Source: Bryobacterales bacterium
Lineage (GTDB): Bacteria > Acidobacteriota > Terriglobia > Bryobacterales > Bryobacteraceae
Length of the DNA stretch: 12,882 bases
Reading direction: 5' to 3'
Assembly: GCA_003517725.1 (NCBI GenBank)
Contig: DOZZ01000008.1
Span: 26,119-39,000 of the forward strand
The notes beneath the pieces were generated by a model. It had not been told where the DNA came from. It saw only the letters and a program-made list of their open reading frames with translations, and searched no databases. Of this stretch, positions 6,557 through 12,882 are shown in pieces (within the stretch, counting starts at the first letter, position 1; the number at the start of each line of letters is the position of its first letter). A program made the position numbers and the translations under genes.

Positions 6557-7399
6557 TTAAACGATGGCCGCGCGATTCACCAGCTCTCCAAATTCGGGGA
6601 TGCGGATCTTGACCTCGTCGCCGGGCAGCAAGGCGTGCTCCTCTTTGACAATAATGCCGGTGCCGGTCAACACCACCGAAGCCACGGGCACACTGTTCGA
6701 ACGATAAAGATAGTCCACCAGCGTCTCGAACTTGCGGTTGAGCCGTTCGGTCGATACCGAGCCGGAGAAGATCGTCTTACCTTCGCGCACAATCTCACAG
6801 GTCATCTCGAGCGCATAAGGATTAGCCACGGAATCGGCCGTGAGGATCACCGGCCCCAGAGCCACGCAGCCATTGAAGGTCTTGGACTGCGGCAGGTACA
6901 GCGCGTTTTCACGCTCGATGTCCCAGGCCGAAACGTCGTTGGCCAGAGTATAGCCAAGGATTGCTCCGCGGCTGCCCAGAACCACGCCCAGTTCAGGTTC
7001 GGGCGCCATGAACTTCGAGTCCCGCCGCAGGCCGATCGGCTGGCCCGGGCCGACGCACACGCGCGCCGTGCCTTTGAAGAAAATCTCGGGCCGGTCGGCG
7101 CGATAGACGTACGAGTACATTCCCTCGCGCGTGCCATGCTCGGCATCGCGGAAATCCGAGCTCATCTGGTACGTGCAGCCGCAGGCCCAGACTTCGGCCG
7201 GATGAATCGGAATCACCGGCGCGGCGGGTTCATGGTGGCGGCTGGCCAGGCGGTTAGCCAGTTCCGCGAGCGGCATATTTTCGGCCTCCGAGCGGCGAAT
7301 CAGGTCGCCCATGGAATGCCCCGGAATGGCGCGAGCGCCAGCCGCTTCGAAGACGGCCGCAATGGTGGCGCCTTCTTTCTTAATTTGTCCAAGCTGCAT
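6557..7399 (-). CDS. FAH-superfamily protein, probable 2-keto-3-deoxy-pentonate dehydratase
   Basis: This 280-residue protein of the fumarylacetoacetate hydrolase superfamily most resembles 2-keto-3-deoxy-D-arabinonate dehydratase-type members (AraD1-like). Glu134 and Glu136 in PEPELGVVLG, with Asp155 in LANDVSAWD, match the E-x-E...D metal-binding arrangement of the fold. WACGCTYQMSSDFRDAE and LPQSKTFNGCVALGPVI are typical of this branch. The expected reaction is dehydration of a 2-keto-3-deoxy pentonate to 2-oxoglutarate semialdehyde, the substrate of the dehydrogenase just upstream. I chose the ATG at 7399-7397 because MQLGQIKKEGATIAAVF is the family-like N-terminus. A GTG at 7423 would add eight residues, closing the gap to the preceding stop to 7 nt. 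The exact substrate, and whether it acts as a dehydratase, hydrolase or isomerase, is inferred from its neighbour. Confidence 0.8.
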   Translation of the reverse strand: MQLGQIKKEGATIAAVFEAAGARAIPGHSMGDLIRRSEAENMPLAELANRLASRHHEPAAPVIPIHPAEVWACGCTYQMSSDFRDAEHGTREGMYSYVYRADRPEIFFKGTARVCVGPGQPIGLRRDSKFMAPEPELGVVLGSRGAILGYTLANDVSAWDIERENALYLPQSKTFNGCVALGPVILTADSVANPYALEMTCEIVREGKTIFSGSVSTERLNRKFETLVDYLYRSNSVPVASVVLTGTGIIVKEEHALLPGDEVKIRIPEFGELVNRAAIV

Positions 7400-7430
7400 A
7401 GTTGGGAGTTCTGAACATATCACGAGCCGC

Positions 7431-8879
7431 TCAGTACTTCAGGTACACGGTTTTGTAGTCGCTGTAGAAATCGAGCGCGGCGGGCCCCTGCTCTTTCGGC
7501 CCGAAGCTGGAATCCTTGGTGCCGCCGAACGGCAGCTGGTACTCGACGCCGGCACTCGGCAGGTTGACGGTCAGCAGCCCGGCCTCGGCGCCGTAGACGA
7601 AATCGAAGACGCGCGACACATTAGAGGTTTGAATGGACGCCGACAGGCCCAGCGGCGTGTTATTGGCAATGCGCATGGCGTCGGCAAAATCCCTGGCGCG
7701 CATCACGGCCAGCACCGGGCCGAAGACCTCTTCCTGCGCGATGCGCATATTCTCGGTAACGCCGCCAAAGATGGTGGGCTCGACGAAGTAGCCCTTGTCA
7801 TAATCGCCGCCGGTCAGCCGCGTGCCGCCGCACAAGGGCGCGCCGCATTCCTTAGTCGCGATGTCGATATATTTCAGGACCGTGTCGAGCTGCCCCTGAT
7901 CGACCGCCGGCCCGATATCGATGCCGGCCTGCATGCCGTTGCCGACCTTCAGCTTGCGCGTGCGCTCCACCAGCGCGGCGAGGAACTTGTCGTAGATGGG
8001 CTCCTCGACGATTACCCGGCTGGTAGCGGTGCACTTCTGGCCGGTCGAAAAGAACGCGGCGTTGACCGTGTTCTCGACGGCCGAGCTGAAGTCGGCGTCG
8101 GCCAGCACGATGGTCGGGTTTTTGCCGCCCATCTCGAGCTGGATCCGCAGTTTGCGTTTCGAAGCCTCGGCGTGCAGCCAGGCGCCAATTTCACACGAGC
8201 CGGTGAACGAGATGGCCTTCAGCGGCTTGGCCGCGACCAGCGCCTGCCCCAGTTCGCCGCCGGAACCGGCCACGAAGTTGACCACTCCTTTGGGGATGCC
8301 GGCCTTATGCAGCGCCTCCACCAGCCGCCAGCACATCAGCGGCGAAACCGAAGCCGGCTTGATGAGGACGGTGTTGCCGCAGATCAGCGCCGGCGCCAGC
8401 TTCCACGCGGGTATCGCGATCGGGAAATTCCACGGCGTGATCAACCCCACCACGCCGATGGCTTTGCGGATGGCGAAGGTATGCACGCGCTCGCGCTCCG
8501 AGGGCGTCAGGATGCCGTTCAAGCGCGAGCCCTCGCCGCCGAAGTAGCGAAAGATGTTGATGGCGCGCCGCACTTCGCCCTTGGCCTCGGGTAGCGTCTT
8601 GCCCTCTTCGCGGGTCATCTCGGCGCCCAGCTGGTCAAACTGCTGCTCCAGAATATCGGCGGCTTTATAAAGGATGGCCCCGCGCGCCGGGGCGGGCATG
8701 GACGACCACGCCGGAAAAGCTCGCGCGGCGGCGTCGGCGGCGCGTTCCACATCCGCCGCGGTGCCTTTGCTGAAAAGGCCCACCACCTCGGACGTGTCGG
8801 CCGGATTGCGGTTCTCGAAGGTGCCTTTGCCCGCGGCCCATTCGCCGTCGATAAAGTTCTGGAATGCCGGTGTACTCAT
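7431..8879 (-). CDS. NAD(P)-dependent aldehyde dehydrogenase, probable 2-oxoglutarate semialdehyde dehydrogenase
   Basis: This is a complete 482-residue aldehyde dehydrogenase. Catalytic Cys283 lies in FFSTGQKCTATSR, the general-base Glu249 in LEMGGKNP, and the oxyanion Asn151 in TPWNFP. The cofactor-site motifs SFTGS (224-228) and EEVFGPV (383-389) are intact. Overall it looks like the succinate/2-oxoglutarate semialdehyde dehydrogenase branch. Its partner downstream, an FAH-family dehydratase-type gene, makes 2-oxoglutarate semialdehyde the most likely substrate, with 2-oxoglutarate passing to the TCA cycle. Succinate semialdehyde or another aldehyde remains possible from sequence alone. 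The ATG has GAGG about 8 nt upstream, inside the end of the LemA-family gene; the two genes are separated by one base, which implies translational coupling. Confidence 0.92.
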   Translation of the reverse strand: MSTPAFQNFIDGEWAAGKGTFENRNPADTSEVVGLFSKGTAADVERAADAAARAFPAWSSMPAPARGAILYKAADILEQQFDQLGAEMTREEGKTLPEAKGEVRRAINIFRYFGGEGSRLNGILTPSERERVHTFAIRKAIGVVGLITPWNFPIAIPAWKLAPALICGNTVLIKPASVSPLMCWRLVEALHKAGIPKGVVNFVAGSGGELGQALVAAKPLKAISFTGSCEIGAWLHAEASKRKLRIQLEMGGKNPTIVLADADFSSAVENTVNAAFFSTGQKCTATSRVIVEEPIYDKFLAALVERTRKLKVGNGMQAGIDIGPAVDQGQLDTVLKYIDIATKECGAPLCGGTRLTGGDYDKGYFVEPTIFGGVTENMRIAQEEVFGPVLAVMRARDFADAMRIANNTPLGLSASIQTSNVSRVFDFVYGAEAGLLTVNLPSAGVEYQLPFGGTKDSSFGPKEQGPAALDFYSDYKTVYLKY

Positions 8880-8880
8880 G

Positions 8881-9435
8881 TCAATGTGCCTCGTTCTGCG
8901 GGGGGTGCGCGGGTGTCCGGAAGTAAGCCGTCCAGGGCCGGTAGCCAGAGACCGCCGCCACTAAATTGGCGGGAAAAAGCGCCAACTTGATATTGTACTT
9001 TTGCACGGCGTCGTTATACAGGCTGCGCGACTGCGCGATCCGGTTCTCGCTGCTTTCGAGCTCGTACTGCAGCGCCAGGAAGTCGCGCCGGCGCCGCAGC
9101 TTCGGGGTGCGCTCCGCCACGGCCAGCAGACTACCGATAGCCGCGTTCATCTCATTGTACGCGGTGATTTTGACATAGGGCGTCTGGTCGGAGAGCAGGA
9201 TTTCGCGCGCCTCGTTCAGCTTGCCCGTGACGGCCGGATCGGGCGGAGCAAAGCGAGCCACGGCGGCGCTCAGGTTGGGCGCCAGATCGGCGCGCTGCTG
9301 CACATCGTCATCCAGCTGCTCCCAGACAGTATCGATAGCTTCGAAGCTCGCGCGCAGATCGGTCCTGACGCGCCGGAATTGCATCACCGACAGCGAGCCC
9401 AGCAACAGCAGGCAGGCCGCGACCACCAGTTTCAT
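8881..9435 (-). CDS. LemA-family membrane protein
   Basis: This protein of 184 residues starts MKLVVAACLLLLGSL, giving an N-terminal membrane anchor at about residues 3-18 with the rest probably outside the cytoplasm. The LemA core is recognisable: WEQLDDDVQQRADLAPNL (38-55), LQYELESSENRIAQSRSLYN (122-141), then AVQKYNIKLALFPANLVAAVSGY. The family forms long helical bundles and its molecular role is not established. The ATG at 9435-9433 places the anchor at the N-terminus as in relatives; a GTG at 9543 would add 36 residues without hydrophobic character and is less likely. No clear Shine-Dalgarno sequence precedes either start. LemA genes are usually near a peptidase or TPM-domain gene. Here it heads an operon with an aldehyde dehydrogenase, which is unusual. 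Confidence 0.85.
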   Translation of the reverse strand: MKLVVAACLLLLGSLSVMQFRRVRTDLRASFEAIDTVWEQLDDDVQQRADLAPNLSAAVARFAPPDPAVTGKLNEAREILLSDQTPYVKITAYNEMNAAIGSLLAVAERTPKLRRRRDFLALQYELESSENRIAQSRSLYNDAVQKYNIKLALFPANLVAAVSGYRPWTAYFRTPAHPPQNEAH

Positions 9436-9552
9436 GGCGTGCGTGGTCCGGCCAACGGCCAGCTCTGGAGGCGTGCGTCCATGGATCTCAGATTCTACCA
9501 ATCGGTTGGGGCGGTGCGCCGGGGCGGTCACGAACCCACACACATGAAAATG

Positions 9553-9565
9553 TTGATATAGTCAA
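9553..9565 (+). promoter_or_regulatory. Extended -10 promoter with overlapping inverted repeat, HigBA-type operon
   Basis: TGATATAGT at 9554-9562 is an extended -10: TG, one base, then TATAGT, a 5/6 match. It lies inside the small inverted repeat TTGA-N5-TCAA (9553-9565). Transcription would start near 9569, about 12 nt before the toxin ATG. An inverted repeat over the -10 is where the antitoxin of such a pair would repress its own operon. The 4-bp arms are short, so the operator call is tentative. Confidence 0.4.
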
Positions 9566-9581
9566 ATCACCATACGGGCTC

Positions 9582-9947
9582 ATGAGCGGTCAGGCGTCCC
9601 CCAAGCCGATAGTATGGATGGGCTCCAGCCGCCGGGATTTAGCCGAGTTCCCCGAGCCGGTGAGAGACCTGATGGGCTACGCTCTCTACGTCGCTCAGCT
9701 CGGAGGCAAGCATCGTGACACAAAAACGCTGAGCGGTTTTGGCGGCGCGGGAGTGGTCGAAATCATCAAGGACCATCGAGGCGATACTTTCCGCGCAGTA
9801 TACACGTGGCGTTATGAGGCGGTTTACGTCCTGCATGCGTTTCAGAAAAAGTCGAAGACCGGGCGGCAGACAACCCGACGCGACCTGGAGTTAATCAAGC
9901 AGCGACTGCAAGCCGCCGAGCAGATTGCACTGGGAAAAAAGTTATGA
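9582..9947 (+). CDS. HigB/RelE-superfamily toxin (Gp49-like, DUF891)
   Basis: This 121-residue protein matches the phage Gp49-like (DUF891) branch of the RelE/HigB toxins, which as a group cleave mRNA at the ribosome. Visible family features are VWMGSSRRDLAEFP (11-24), a conserved GFGGAGVVEI segment (52-61), GDTFRAVYT with Arg71, and the strongly conserved VLHAFQKKSKTG (83-94). RRDLELIKQRL follows as the C-terminal helix. The ATG is preceded by a likely extended -10 promoter and only a short leader. Its TGA overlaps the antitoxin ATG by 4 nt (ATGA). The toxin-first order is typical of HigBA-type modules. No residues appear missing, so I expect a functional toxin. Confidence 0.9.
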   Translation: MSGQASPKPIVWMGSSRRDLAEFPEPVRDLMGYALYVAQLGGKHRDTKTLSGFGGAGVVEIIKDHRGDTFRAVYTWRYEAVYVLHAFQKKSKTGRQTTRRDLELIKQRLQAAEQIALGKKL

Positions 9948-10267
9948 GCAGGAAAACCAACTACGAAAAAGGCACCGGCAACGTGTTCCACGATGTGGGA
10001 GTTCCGCACGCGGCTGAGCATCTGGTCAAAGCGCAACTGGTCTTCAAGATCGACACGATCTTAAAAAAGCGGGGCCTGAAGCAGGTCGAGGCCGCGGTCC
10101 TATTCGGCATTCGGCAGCCCGATATTTCCAAGATGCTGCACGGGGAGTTTCGACAGTTTTCGGTTGAGCGCTTACTACGCTTCCTCGTGGCTCTCGACCA
10201 GGATATCGAAATTATCATCAGGCCGCATCGAGACAACAGTGACGCTCCGACGCTGCATGTGTCCTGA
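9944..10267 (+). CDS. XRE/HigA-type antitoxin
   Basis: This 107-residue partner of the upstream toxin has an N-terminal segment typical of this antitoxin group (GTGNVFHDVGVPHAAEHLVK, 10-29). A helix-turn-helix follows at about residues 35-80: LKQVEAAVLFGIRQPDIS, then LLRFLVAL. The end, DIEIIIRPH, is a common C-terminal strand in the group. It should neutralise the toxin and, through the helix-turn-helix, repress the operon promoter at 9553-9565. Translation is coupled to the toxin gene by the 4-nt overlap. The gene ends 21 nt before the stop of the convergent M16 peptidase gene; no terminator hairpin was seen in that gap. Confidence 0.88.
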   Translation: MSRKTNYEKGTGNVFHDVGVPHAAEHLVKAQLVFKIDTILKKRGLKQVEAAVLFGIRQPDISKMLHGEFRQFSVERLLRFLVALDQDIEIIIRPHRDNSDAPTLHVS

Positions 10268-10288
10268 GGTGGGAGAAAGCCGCCGGAC

Positions 10289-11587
10289 TCAACAAACCAA
10301 ATCCTCGCGCGTAATCTTCAGCCCCTTCAGATTCCCCAGCACCGTCAGCGCCACCAGATCCGATTGAAAAAACGTCCGCGCCACTTCGCGAATCTCGTCG
10401 GCCGTGACGCTTTCGACCAACTCGCCGATCTCGTTCACATTGAAAAAGCGTCCGAAGTAGAGCTCCTGGCGCGCCAGGTTCGACATGCGGCTGGACGATG
10501 ATTCCAGGCCCAGAATCAGCGAGCCCTTCAGGTGATCTTTGGCGCGGCGCAGTTCCTCGGCCGGCAGCAGATCGTCTTTCAACTTGCGGAATTCCTGCAA
10601 CACCAGACTCACCACCTGCGGCGTGGATTCAAGCGACGTGCCGGCATACACCGACAGGCAGCCCGTATCGCGGTAGGGGTTCAGGTCGCTGAACACGGCA
10701 TACGCCAAGCCTAGCTTCTCGCGAATATTCTGAAACAGGCGCGAGCTCATGCCGCCGCCCAGCACGGTGTTCAGCAGGTAGCAGGCAAAGCGCAGCTCAT
10801 GCGACGCCGGATAGCACGGCACGCCCAGGCACAGATGCACCTGTTCCAACTCCTTCTTGTGCTTCAGCGAAATGCGCGCGTGCGTGCGGGGCCGCGGCTC
10901 CGCCGGACCGGCCGGGACTGCCGGCAGCGCCGAAAAACGCTGCTTGGCCAGGCGCAGCAGATCCTCATGCGCCACATTGCCGGCCGCCGTGATCACCAGA
11001 TTCGCCGGCCGGTACGCGTGCCGGTAGAAGCCGGCGATGGTGTCCCGGTCGAAGCTCTTGACGGTTTCGCGCGTGCCCAGAATGGGCCGGCCGATGGCGT
11101 GATCGCACCAGAAATTGCTCGAGAAAATTTCGTGCACCTGATAGTCGGGGCTATCGGCGTCCATCTTGATCTCTTCGAGGATTACGCCCTTCTCTTTGGC
11201 GATGTCTTCCTCCTGGAACAGCGGATTAAGCACCAGGTCCGACAGGACATCGAAGGCCAGATCCAGATGTTCATCGAGCACCTTGGTGTTGAAACAGACC
11301 AGCTCCTTCGAGGTGAAGGCGTCCAGGTTGCCGCCCACCGAATCGACCGAGCGCGCAATATCTTCCGCGCTGCGGTTCGTCGTGCCTTTAAAAAGCATGT
11401 GCTCGATGAAATGCGCGATGCCGTTCTCAGCTGGGGTCTCCGAGCGCGAGCCGGAGTCGATCCACACGCCGGCCGCGACGGAGCGCACGTGAGGCATGCT
11501 TTCGGTGATGACCCGCACGCCGCTCGGGAGCGTCGTGGCCGTGATATCGCGATGTGTTTTAGCTGTAAGGGTGGAGGTGGATGGCAA
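10289..11587 (-). CDS. M16-family zinc metallopeptidase
   Basis: This is a 432-residue processing-peptidase-like M16 protein. The inverted zinc motif HFIEH is at residues 59-63, with the third ligand Glu138 or Glu139 in GVILEEIKMDADSPD, about 75 residues on as the family requires. The C-terminal half includes LGGGMSSRLFQNIREKLGLA followed by Tyr-Ala, the region that carries the conserved Arg/Tyr pair of M16 enzymes. Bacterial members of this type degrade or process peptides; the substrate here is unknown. The start appears to be TTG at 11587-11585: AGGA lies 6 nt upstream, an in-frame TGA lies a few codons further up, and no ATG precedes the conserved region. It is divergent from rlmN. A candidate -10 on the minus strand (GATAAT, 5/6) is at 11605-11610. 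No signal peptide is evident. Confidence 0.93.
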   Translation of the reverse strand: MPSTSTLTAKTHRDITATTLPSGVRVITESMPHVRSVAAGVWIDSGSRSETPAENGIAHFIEHMLFKGTTNRSAEDIARSVDSVGGNLDAFTSKELVCFNTKVLDEHLDLAFDVLSDLVLNPLFQEEDIAKEKGVILEEIKMDADSPDYQVHEIFSSNFWCDHAIGRPILGTRETVKSFDRDTIAGFYRHAYRPANLVITAAGNVAHEDLLRLAKQRFSALPAVPAGPAEPRPRTHARISLKHKKELEQVHLCLGVPCYPASHELRFACYLLNTVLGGGMSSRLFQNIREKLGLAYAVFSDLNPYRDTGCLSVYAGTSLESTPQVVSLVLQEFRKLKDDLLPAEELRRAKDHLKGSLILGLESSSSRMSNLARQELYFGRFFNVNEIGELVESVTADEIREVARTFFQSDLVALTVLGNLKGLKITREDLVC

Positions 11588-11640
11588 GCGTATTCCTGAT
11601 TGTCATTATCGCGCAATACAAACGCCCCAATCTAAGCGGC

Positions 11641-11649
11641 TGATAGAAT
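11641..11649 (+). promoter_or_regulatory. Extended -10 promoter of rlmN
   Basis: TGATAGAAT is TG, one base, then TAGAAT (5/6 match to TATAAT), which fits an extended -10. It ends 7 nt before the rlmN ATG, so a transcript would start almost at the start codon and lack a leader. No -35 is obvious at 17 nt upstream, as is common for extended -10 promoters. Function is inferred. Confidence 0.4.
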
Positions 11650-11656
11650 TAAAGAT

Positions 11657-12709
11657 ATGCCGGACGCTCTTCTCGGGATGGAGCTACCCGAGCTGCATGG
11701 CGCCTTGGCGCGGGTAGCCGGGCAAGACCAGCCAAAATACCGCGCGCGTCAGCTCTATTCCGCCCTCTATCGCCAGAAAATCGGCGACGTGCGGGAAGCC
11801 GCGGTACTCCCGGCGGATTTGCGCGCCGGCTTGGGCGATCTGGCGCTGGGCTTACCCGAAATCGACCACGTCTACAACTCGATCGACGGCACGCGCCGCT
11901 ACCTGCTGAAGCTGGCGGACGGCCGCACCGTCGAAACCGTGCTGATGCCCGAGACCGGGCGCGACACCGTCTGCATCTCGAGCCAGGTCGGCTGCCCCGT
12001 GGATTGCCGCTTCTGCATGACCGCGCTGATGGGCCTGGAGCGCAGCCTGACCGCCGGCGAAATCATCGGGCAGGTGCTGCTCGTCGCCCGCGACAACCAC
12101 CTGTCGATCGAGAGCGGCAATTTCAATATCGTGATGATGGGCATGGGCGAGCCGCTGCTGAATCTGACGAATGTCTTAAAAGCCACGCGTATTCTGTGCG
12201 ACCCGGAAGGCGTGGGCCTCTCGGAAAAGCGCATCACGCTATCAACCTCGGGCATCATCCCGAAGATTGCGGAACTGGGGCAAGCCGAAGTACGTCCCAA
12301 GCTGGCGATCTCATTGAACGCGTCCACTGAAGAGCAGCGCCGCGAGATCATGCCGATCACGCGCAAGTATCATCTGCGCGACCTGCTGGATGCCTGCCGC
12401 GCCTATCCTCTGCGCAACTGGGAGAAGCTGACCTTCGAATACGTGCTGCTGGGCGGCGTCAACGACAGCGATGCCGACGCCCGCCGCGTGGCGCGCATGC
12501 TGGGGCAGCTGAAGGCCAAGGTCAATCTCATCGCGCTGAATCCAGGGCCCGGCATTCCGTTCGTGACGCCCGCGCCGGAGCGCGTCGCGAGCTTCCAGGA
12601 GATCGTAAAACGCGCGCTACCCTGTTTCGTGCGCAAGCCCCGCGGTCTCGACATTTACGCCGCGTGCGGCCAGTTGAAGCGCAACGAACCGCTGGTCGCC
12701 CTGGGGTGA
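11657..12709 (+). CDS. rlmN: 23S rRNA (adenine-2503-C2)-methyltransferase RlmN
   Basis: This is a 350-residue radical-SAM enzyme that adds a methyl group to C2 of A2503 in 23S rRNA, and in some bacteria to A37 of certain tRNAs. The 4Fe-4S motif CxxxCxxC is Cys113, Cys117 and Cys120 (GCPVDCRFC). The SAM-binding GMGEPLLN is at 162-169. The two cysteines of the methyl-transfer mechanism are present: Cys337 in DIYAACGQL, and Cys106 seven residues before the cluster motif. LSTSGIIPK and [10 protein letters not shown] are also characteristic. The close relative Cfr (A2503-C8, antibiotic resistance) cannot be fully excluded by eye, but chromosomal context and overall pattern favour the housekeeping RlmN. 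The ATG lies 7 nt after a probable extended -10, with no Shine-Dalgarno sequence. Confidence 0.95.
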   Translation: MPDALLGMELPELHGALARVAGQDQPKYRARQLYSALYRQKIGDVREAAVLPADLRAGLGDLALGLPEIDHVYNSIDGTRRYLLKLADGRTVETVLMPETGRDTVCISSQVGCPVDCRFCMTALMGLERSLTAGEIIGQVLLVARDNHLSIESGNFNIVMMGMGEPLLNLTNVLKATRILCDPEGVGLSEKRITLSTSGIIPKIAELGQAEVRPKLAISLNASTEEQRREIMPITRKYHLRDLLDACRAYPLRNWEKLTFEYVLLGGVNDSDADARRVARMLGQLKAKVNLIALNPGPGIPFVTPAPERVASFQEIVKRALPCFVRKPRGLDIYAACGQLKRNEPLVALG

Positions 12710-12761
12710 TCACAAACCGCGTTTATAGTCGTGCCGCATGGCCTTGTGGATCTTCTTCCAC

Positions 12762-12791
12762 TTCCCTTAGCGCCAAAGGGCGCCAAGGGGA
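12762..12791 (+). terminator. Hairpin downstream of rlmN, possible terminator or dispersed palindrome
   Basis: The stem pairs CCCTT (12764-12768) with AAGGG (12785-12789) and GCGCC (12770-12774) with GGCGC (12779-12783), with one A-C mismatch, loop AAAG and two further end pairs. No T-run follows on either strand, so it is not a standard intrinsic terminator. It sits about 50 nt after rlmN, and would lie between convergent genes if the right-edge reading is real. A smaller hairpin, GTGGA-N6-TCCAC, precedes it at 12746-12761. Otherwise 12710-12838 shows nothing recognisable. Confidence 0.4.
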
Positions 12792-12838
12792 CAGCCTCTG
12801 AAGTGCATTGGCGCCGCTCCTGCCTGAAAATTCCAGCG

Positions 12839-12882
12839 CTAGCCAGGCAACTCGATTTCACGTTTCACGATGCCGTCCGGCT
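12839..12882 (-). CDS. Possible last codons of a gene entering from the right edge
   Basis: On the minus strand one frame enters from the edge and reads PDGIVKREIELPG before a TAG at 12841-12839; the other two frames stop within eight codons. The peptide has an alternating hydrophobic/charged pattern like a terminal beta-strand. With only 13 residues, neither the coding status nor the product can be settled. It would be convergent with rlmN, with the 12762-12791 hairpin between. Confidence 0.25.
   Translation of the reverse strand, partial: PDGIVKREIELPG

Noticed and set aside
7311..8594. Open frame of 427 codons on the plus strand
   Set aside because: Antisense shadow of the aldehyde dehydrogenase; the minus strand encodes an intact enzyme with all catalytic motifs.
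621..10267. Two toxin-antitoxin pairs considered as part of a defence island
   Set aside because: They lie over 8 kb apart, separated by housekeeping and metabolic genes, with no nuclease, methylase, integrase or other defence gene between them.
10799..11599. Open frame of 266 codons on the plus strand
   Set aside because: Antisense to the M16 peptidase, whose zinc motif is intact on the minus strand.
11657..12709. Cfr-type antibiotic-resistance methyltransferase
   Set aside because: The length and motifs fit both families, but there is no mobile context and the overall pattern reads as the housekeeping RlmN.
12713..12769. Minus-strand stretch reading KWKKIHKAMRHDYKRGL before a TGA
   Set aside because: A stop codon lies in frame just upstream and no start or ribosome binding site is present, so it is not a gene as it stands; a decayed gene end cannot be excluded.

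Overview
The window reads as a GC-rich bacterial chromosome segment, most likely from an acidobacterium of the Solibacter/Bryobacter group. The best clue is the large secreted protein at 3808-5925. It ends in the roughly 240-residue C-terminal domain first defined from Candidatus Solibacter usitatus (TIGR03437-like), next to FG-GAP repeats and a bacterial Ig-like domain. A DUF1552 (HXXSHH) protein at the left edge fits the same lineage. The taxonomic call is an inference from protein families; there is no rRNA gene here. No tRNA, rRNA, CRISPR array, insertion sequence or prophage was seen.

Layout, left to right. (1) 1-615, + strand: the C-terminal half of a DUF1552 protein. (2) 621-3677, - strand, read right to left: a YtxH-type stress protein, a membrane-anchored helical-repeat protein, purF, then a ribbon-helix-helix antitoxin and a Doc-type Fic toxin. 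The toxin-antitoxin pair sits behind its own palindromic operator. (3) 3808-5925, - strand: secreted Ig-like / seven-repeat FG-GAP propeller / Solibacter C-terminal domain protein. (4) 6008-6556, + strand: recX, without recA beside it. (5) 6557-9435, - strand: a tight three-gene operon of a LemA-family membrane protein, an aldehyde dehydrogenase and an FAH-superfamily protein. (6) 9582-10267, + strand: a HigBA-type pair, toxin gene first. (7) 10289-11587, - strand: M16 zinc peptidase, divergent from (8) rlmN, 11657-12709, + strand. (9) 12710-12882: a hairpin and perhaps the last codons of a gene entering from the right.

How the genes work together. The aldehyde dehydrogenase and FAH-family enzyme fit the last two steps of a non-phosphorylative (Weimberg-type) pentose or sugar-acid pathway: dehydration to 2-oxoglutarate semialdehyde, then oxidation to 2-oxoglutarate. 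The two toxin-antitoxin modules are of different classes and are each self-contained, with stop/start overlaps of 4 nt and candidate operators. purF, recX, rlmN and the M16 peptidase are housekeeping-type genes. I see no clearly new multi-gene system. The items most worth a second look are the LemA-dehydrogenase-dehydratase operon, the 14-residue tandem repeat in the 2755-3345 membrane protein, the Doc/ribbon-helix-helix pair with its operator, and the secreted propeller protein.
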